From Tremella fuciformis (Eukaryota; Basidiomycota; Tremellomycetes; Tremellales; Tremellaceae): a stretch of DNA of 64,000 bases. The stretch lies in assembly GCA_032768795.1 (NCBI GenBank), contig CP136490.1, positions 5,456,001 to 5,520,000 on the forward strand. The letters run 5' to 3'. The notes beneath the pieces were generated by a model, which was given only the letters and a program-made list of their open reading frames with translations, searched no databases and was not told the origin of the DNA. This document shows positions 61,819 to 64,000 of the stretch, piece by piece. A program made the translations under genes and the position numbers. Position 1 is the first letter of the stretch, and each line of letters opens with the position of its first letter.

Positions 61819-62772
61819 GAGACCATTGCGATTTCAATGGGCCGCTCGCTAGGCATGTTGCCCTGCCCTTTTATGCATTCATTGCCTACATGACTCACTT
61901 GCCACGGTGTATGAAGTGGACATGAACCTTACTCTTCGGGTCCGGCAACATCGTGTGCATCAAAATGCAACCTCTGGGCCTCTTTGGACACATGCTGACA
62001 GACGTGAGGGCGCCAGTGCCCTCATCTCTGTTGCAACTGCCGTTGATCCTCCTGCTCAGGAGGTCAGGCTAGTGATCGTTTCGCATCACTGTCAGTCGAT
62101 ATATCCTGTCATGCGGCTGGACTACTCCCCTTGTTGGGAGTGACAACGTGATCTTTGTGCGGCGATCCTGAGCTCAATACTGCTCTGACCGTACGGCGTC
62201 TCTGTGGTGTACGATGTAGATGCAATACGCAGGGGGACACCCCCCGAGTGACCATCAGGTCATATAAGAGACAGATGGCCTAAAACACCCCGCGCCGTAG
62301 TCTCGCTCAAGTCATAGTCAATGCGTTAAATTGCACATCAGTAAGATGTTTGTCTTTGGTGAGCCGCTCATACTAACATTGCAAGGCAGATACTGCCTCC
62401 TTGTGTCTGAAGCGTTTGGCGTAGTGACGGCCCGTATCCCCTATCCGAAGAATCGTGTTCCCCGTCTGTGCCACTTGCCTCAGCTGTGTGTTGACATTTT
62501 CCTGCTGTCCCCTTTGTTTCTAGATTTCGAGCTAAGCGAAAAGGTAAGCGAGCTCTGGCCTCCATATGTGTGATAATGTCCAATGCTCTGAAAGGAGATG
62601 CTTGGTAAAACGTAGCAGTTTAACGACGACCTTTGTCCGCACATACTGTCTTCTCGGCTCTTCTCAACGACGGTGGGTGGCTGAGGCCAGGGTGTAAATC
62701 AGAACATAAAGCATGTCCGTTCGTGCTGTAAGCTGTCATCGTTTGATTATCACACGTCGACTCACAAGGACA
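61819..62772. other. Intergenic region with small hairpins
   Basis: About 950 bp without a supported gene. At 62232-62245 it has five G, ACA, six C, then TGACC-ATCA-GGTCA, small hairpins reminiscent of those at 25637-25729. Short frames on both strands lack splice or family support. Confidence 0.4.
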
Positions 62773-63327
62773 ATGTCTACCTCTCAAGACCCCAGCAAGA
62801 CGCAAAGCGCTTCCGCGAAAGCGGTGAGCTTCCCTTTGACTTCATGGCTGTCCCGGAACGGAAGGCTGACTTGGTGTCCGTGCAGACTATCACGAACATA
62901 CATTAGGGGGCATGCAGTCATAACGTCCTGTAAAAGGCTCAATATCAAGCTCGGTAGGAACCGGCTTGATCCCCCTATAAGCGTACCTAATCTGAACTAC
63001 ATACTGGATCATGACACTGACTTGGTGTCCGTGCAGACTGCTGCCACGTCAGAACCCGCTGCAACGACTCCTGACATTGCCTCACCGCCGAGCGTTCAGG
63101 AGACAGAATTGAGTAAGTTTCTCAGCTCCATGGGGATCGTCGGAACACAGCGCTATACGAAGCAGGAAGTGGATGAGCTAGCTGCACTTAAGGCAAGGCA
63201 ACTCCTTCCCGAGCTTCTAAGAACCCCGCGGCCACCAAGTACCGGTGCAGCATCCGCAGATCCAACTACGAATTCACCAGCCGCAGATGACGGAAACGCT
63301 TCTTCTCACAACGATTCGGCGGCTTGA
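62773..63327 (+). CDS. Unknown small protein; intron with duplicated acceptor
   Basis: Exon 1 (62773-62823) encodes MSTSQDPSKTQSASAKA. The intron (62824-63036) is about 213 nt, roughly four times the local norm, and exon 2 (63037-63327) encodes about 96 residues. These include LSKFLSSMGIVGTQRYTKQE and VDELAALKARQLLPELLR, a likely helical part, then a Ser/Pro/Asp-rich tail. Using the first of two identical acceptors (62884-62885) would add only six codons before a stop, so the second must be used for the full product. No family recognised. Confidence 0.5.
   Translation: MSTSQDPSKTQSASAKAVSFPLTSWLSRNGRLTWCPCRLSRTYIRGHAVITSCKRLNIKLGRNRLDPPISVPNLNYILDHDTDLVSVQTAATSEPAATTPDIASPPSVQETELSKFLSSMGIVGTQRYTKQEVDELAALKARQLLPELLRTPRPPSTGAASADPTTNSPAADDGNASSHNDSAA
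62866..63039. repeat. 23-nt direct repeats around a 128-nt intronic insert
   Basis: Positions 62866-62888 and 63017-63039 are identical over 23 nt. Each copy holds a branch-site CTGAC, a pyrimidine-poor spacer and the same GTGCAG acceptor. The 128 nt between them contain TAGGGGG and, inverted, CCCCCTA. This is either a segmental duplication of the acceptor region or an insertion with a long target duplication. Confidence 0.75.
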
Positions 63328-63884
63328 GCCATCCGTGAGACTAAATTCATGCAGACTTTGCTCGTTGGACTCGTTGACCCGGTGATGTCCACATTCTTTT
63401 CACTTGTGCATTTTATGACTCTTGCGTGCCACATTGCCACACTGACCGCCACCCGGCTCAGAGCTATCGCTTTCCTTTGATTACATGGTGCGTGCGGCGT
63501 GGACTGCACTACAAGGATCCCTGCGGGGTGAGGAAGCCCGCTACCCACGTATGTACTTCTGTTACCTCTTATCTTGTTTCGGACTCTGCCTGCCGGCGGG
63601 GCGCTTTCACGGGTCAGCATTGCACGCGATGCAGCATTGGCTCGCATTCGCTTGCTCTCTGGGTGTCTCTCACGATCGTCGAGCAATAGCCTCGGATGAG
63701 CAGAGGACGGGGAAAGGACAAGTGAATCGACAGCTGCACGCCCAGCACCTCTGTCGTGTACCACCCGCTGCGTCTGCGGGCCAGGTGCAGCCCGTGCTCA
63801 AGCGCAGCGGATTTCCCTTTGTCTGCGGCTCCCCTTCCTCACCGGTGTCTCATAGTATTGTCAATGTGCATTTTCCGCCTGACG
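63328..63884. other. Convergent 3' region, no gene seen
   Basis: About 560 bp between two converging genes. Open frames on both strands have no splice or family support. Confidence 0.4.
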
Positions 63885-64000
63885 CTACAGACCATTTGTT
63901 GCAGGTTCAGCACCGGGCACCAACCCCTTCCCCTCCCGCTGCACGTACTCTGCCAGATCCTCTACCGAGATGATTTTGAGACCCCACGTCTGCGCGAATC
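63885..64000 (-). CDS. RIB3: 3,4-dihydroxy-2-butanone 4-phosphate synthase, 3' end only
   Basis: The last 37 codons of a gene that continues beyond the right edge. They read [19 protein letters not shown], then an REGKGLVPG tail and a stop at 63885. Rib3 proteins, which make the four-carbon precursor of riboflavin from ribulose 5-phosphate, end with a HGLxxISIEDL-type element followed by a short basic tail. The match is limited to this element, so the call is moderate. Confidence 0.6.
   Translation of the reverse strand, partial: FAQTWGLKIISVEDLAEYVQREGKGLVPGAEPATNGL

Overview
The window is nuclear DNA of a basidiomycete fungus, most likely a Tremellomycete yeast related to Cryptococcus, Kwoniella or Saitozyma. 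Three things point there: dense genes, almost all cut by many 40-60 nt introns; introns with GTNNGT donors and a CTGAC or CTAAC branch site close to the acceptor; and protein sequences that read as fungal orthologues. Apart from one candidate repeat island, no mobile-element genes, rRNA, CRISPR or convincing tRNA were seen. All genes were assembled by eye from open frames and splice signals. Exact exon ends are reliable where a family match fixes the frame and weaker elsewhere.

Layout, left to right. 1-8.4 kb: FIP1 (5' end off-window), XPT1, FMC1, two unknown genes and PHS1. 8.5-20 kb: a DUF2985 membrane protein, an Msb1/Mug8-domain protein, the PP1 regulator GLC8/inhibitor-2 and calnexin. 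20-25.5 kb: two tandem paralogous RNase III-like genes and the DEAD-box helicase DBP3. 25.5-26.1 kb: a gene-free, AT-richer island with GC-rich hairpins. 26.5-36.5 kb: RAD16, a Fus3/Kss1-type MAP kinase, a fructosamine-3-kinase-like gene and xanthine dioxygenase. 36.7-45 kb: an unknown Cys-rich protein, a small ATP-dependent DNA ligase with a presequence-like N-terminus, a Ser/Thr-rich single-pass membrane protein and a Zn2Cys6 transcription factor. 45-48 kb: SUI3 (eIF2 beta) and ATP3 (F1 gamma), divergent. 48-53 kb: a large HypX-like fusion (formyltransferase plus crotonase) with a long extra tail, preceded by a doubtful small gene. 53-60 kb: MRE11 and NSE4 on a shared short promoter, the cyclophilin CYP10 and a sensor-domain-like membrane protein. 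60-64 kb: two fast-evolving unknown genes and the 3' end of RIB3.

How they relate. The genes are mostly housekeeping and unlinked in function, as is usual in fungi. Loose themes are DNA repair (RAD16, MRE11, NSE4, the small ligase), purine use (XPT1, xanthine dioxygenase), mitochondria (FMC1 and ATP3, both for F1 ATP synthase) and PP1/Rho/MAPK signalling. The least expected content is the HypX-like protein, the RNase III-like pair, an intron carrying a duplicated acceptor, an initiator codon split by an intron (SUI3), and two GC-AG introns.
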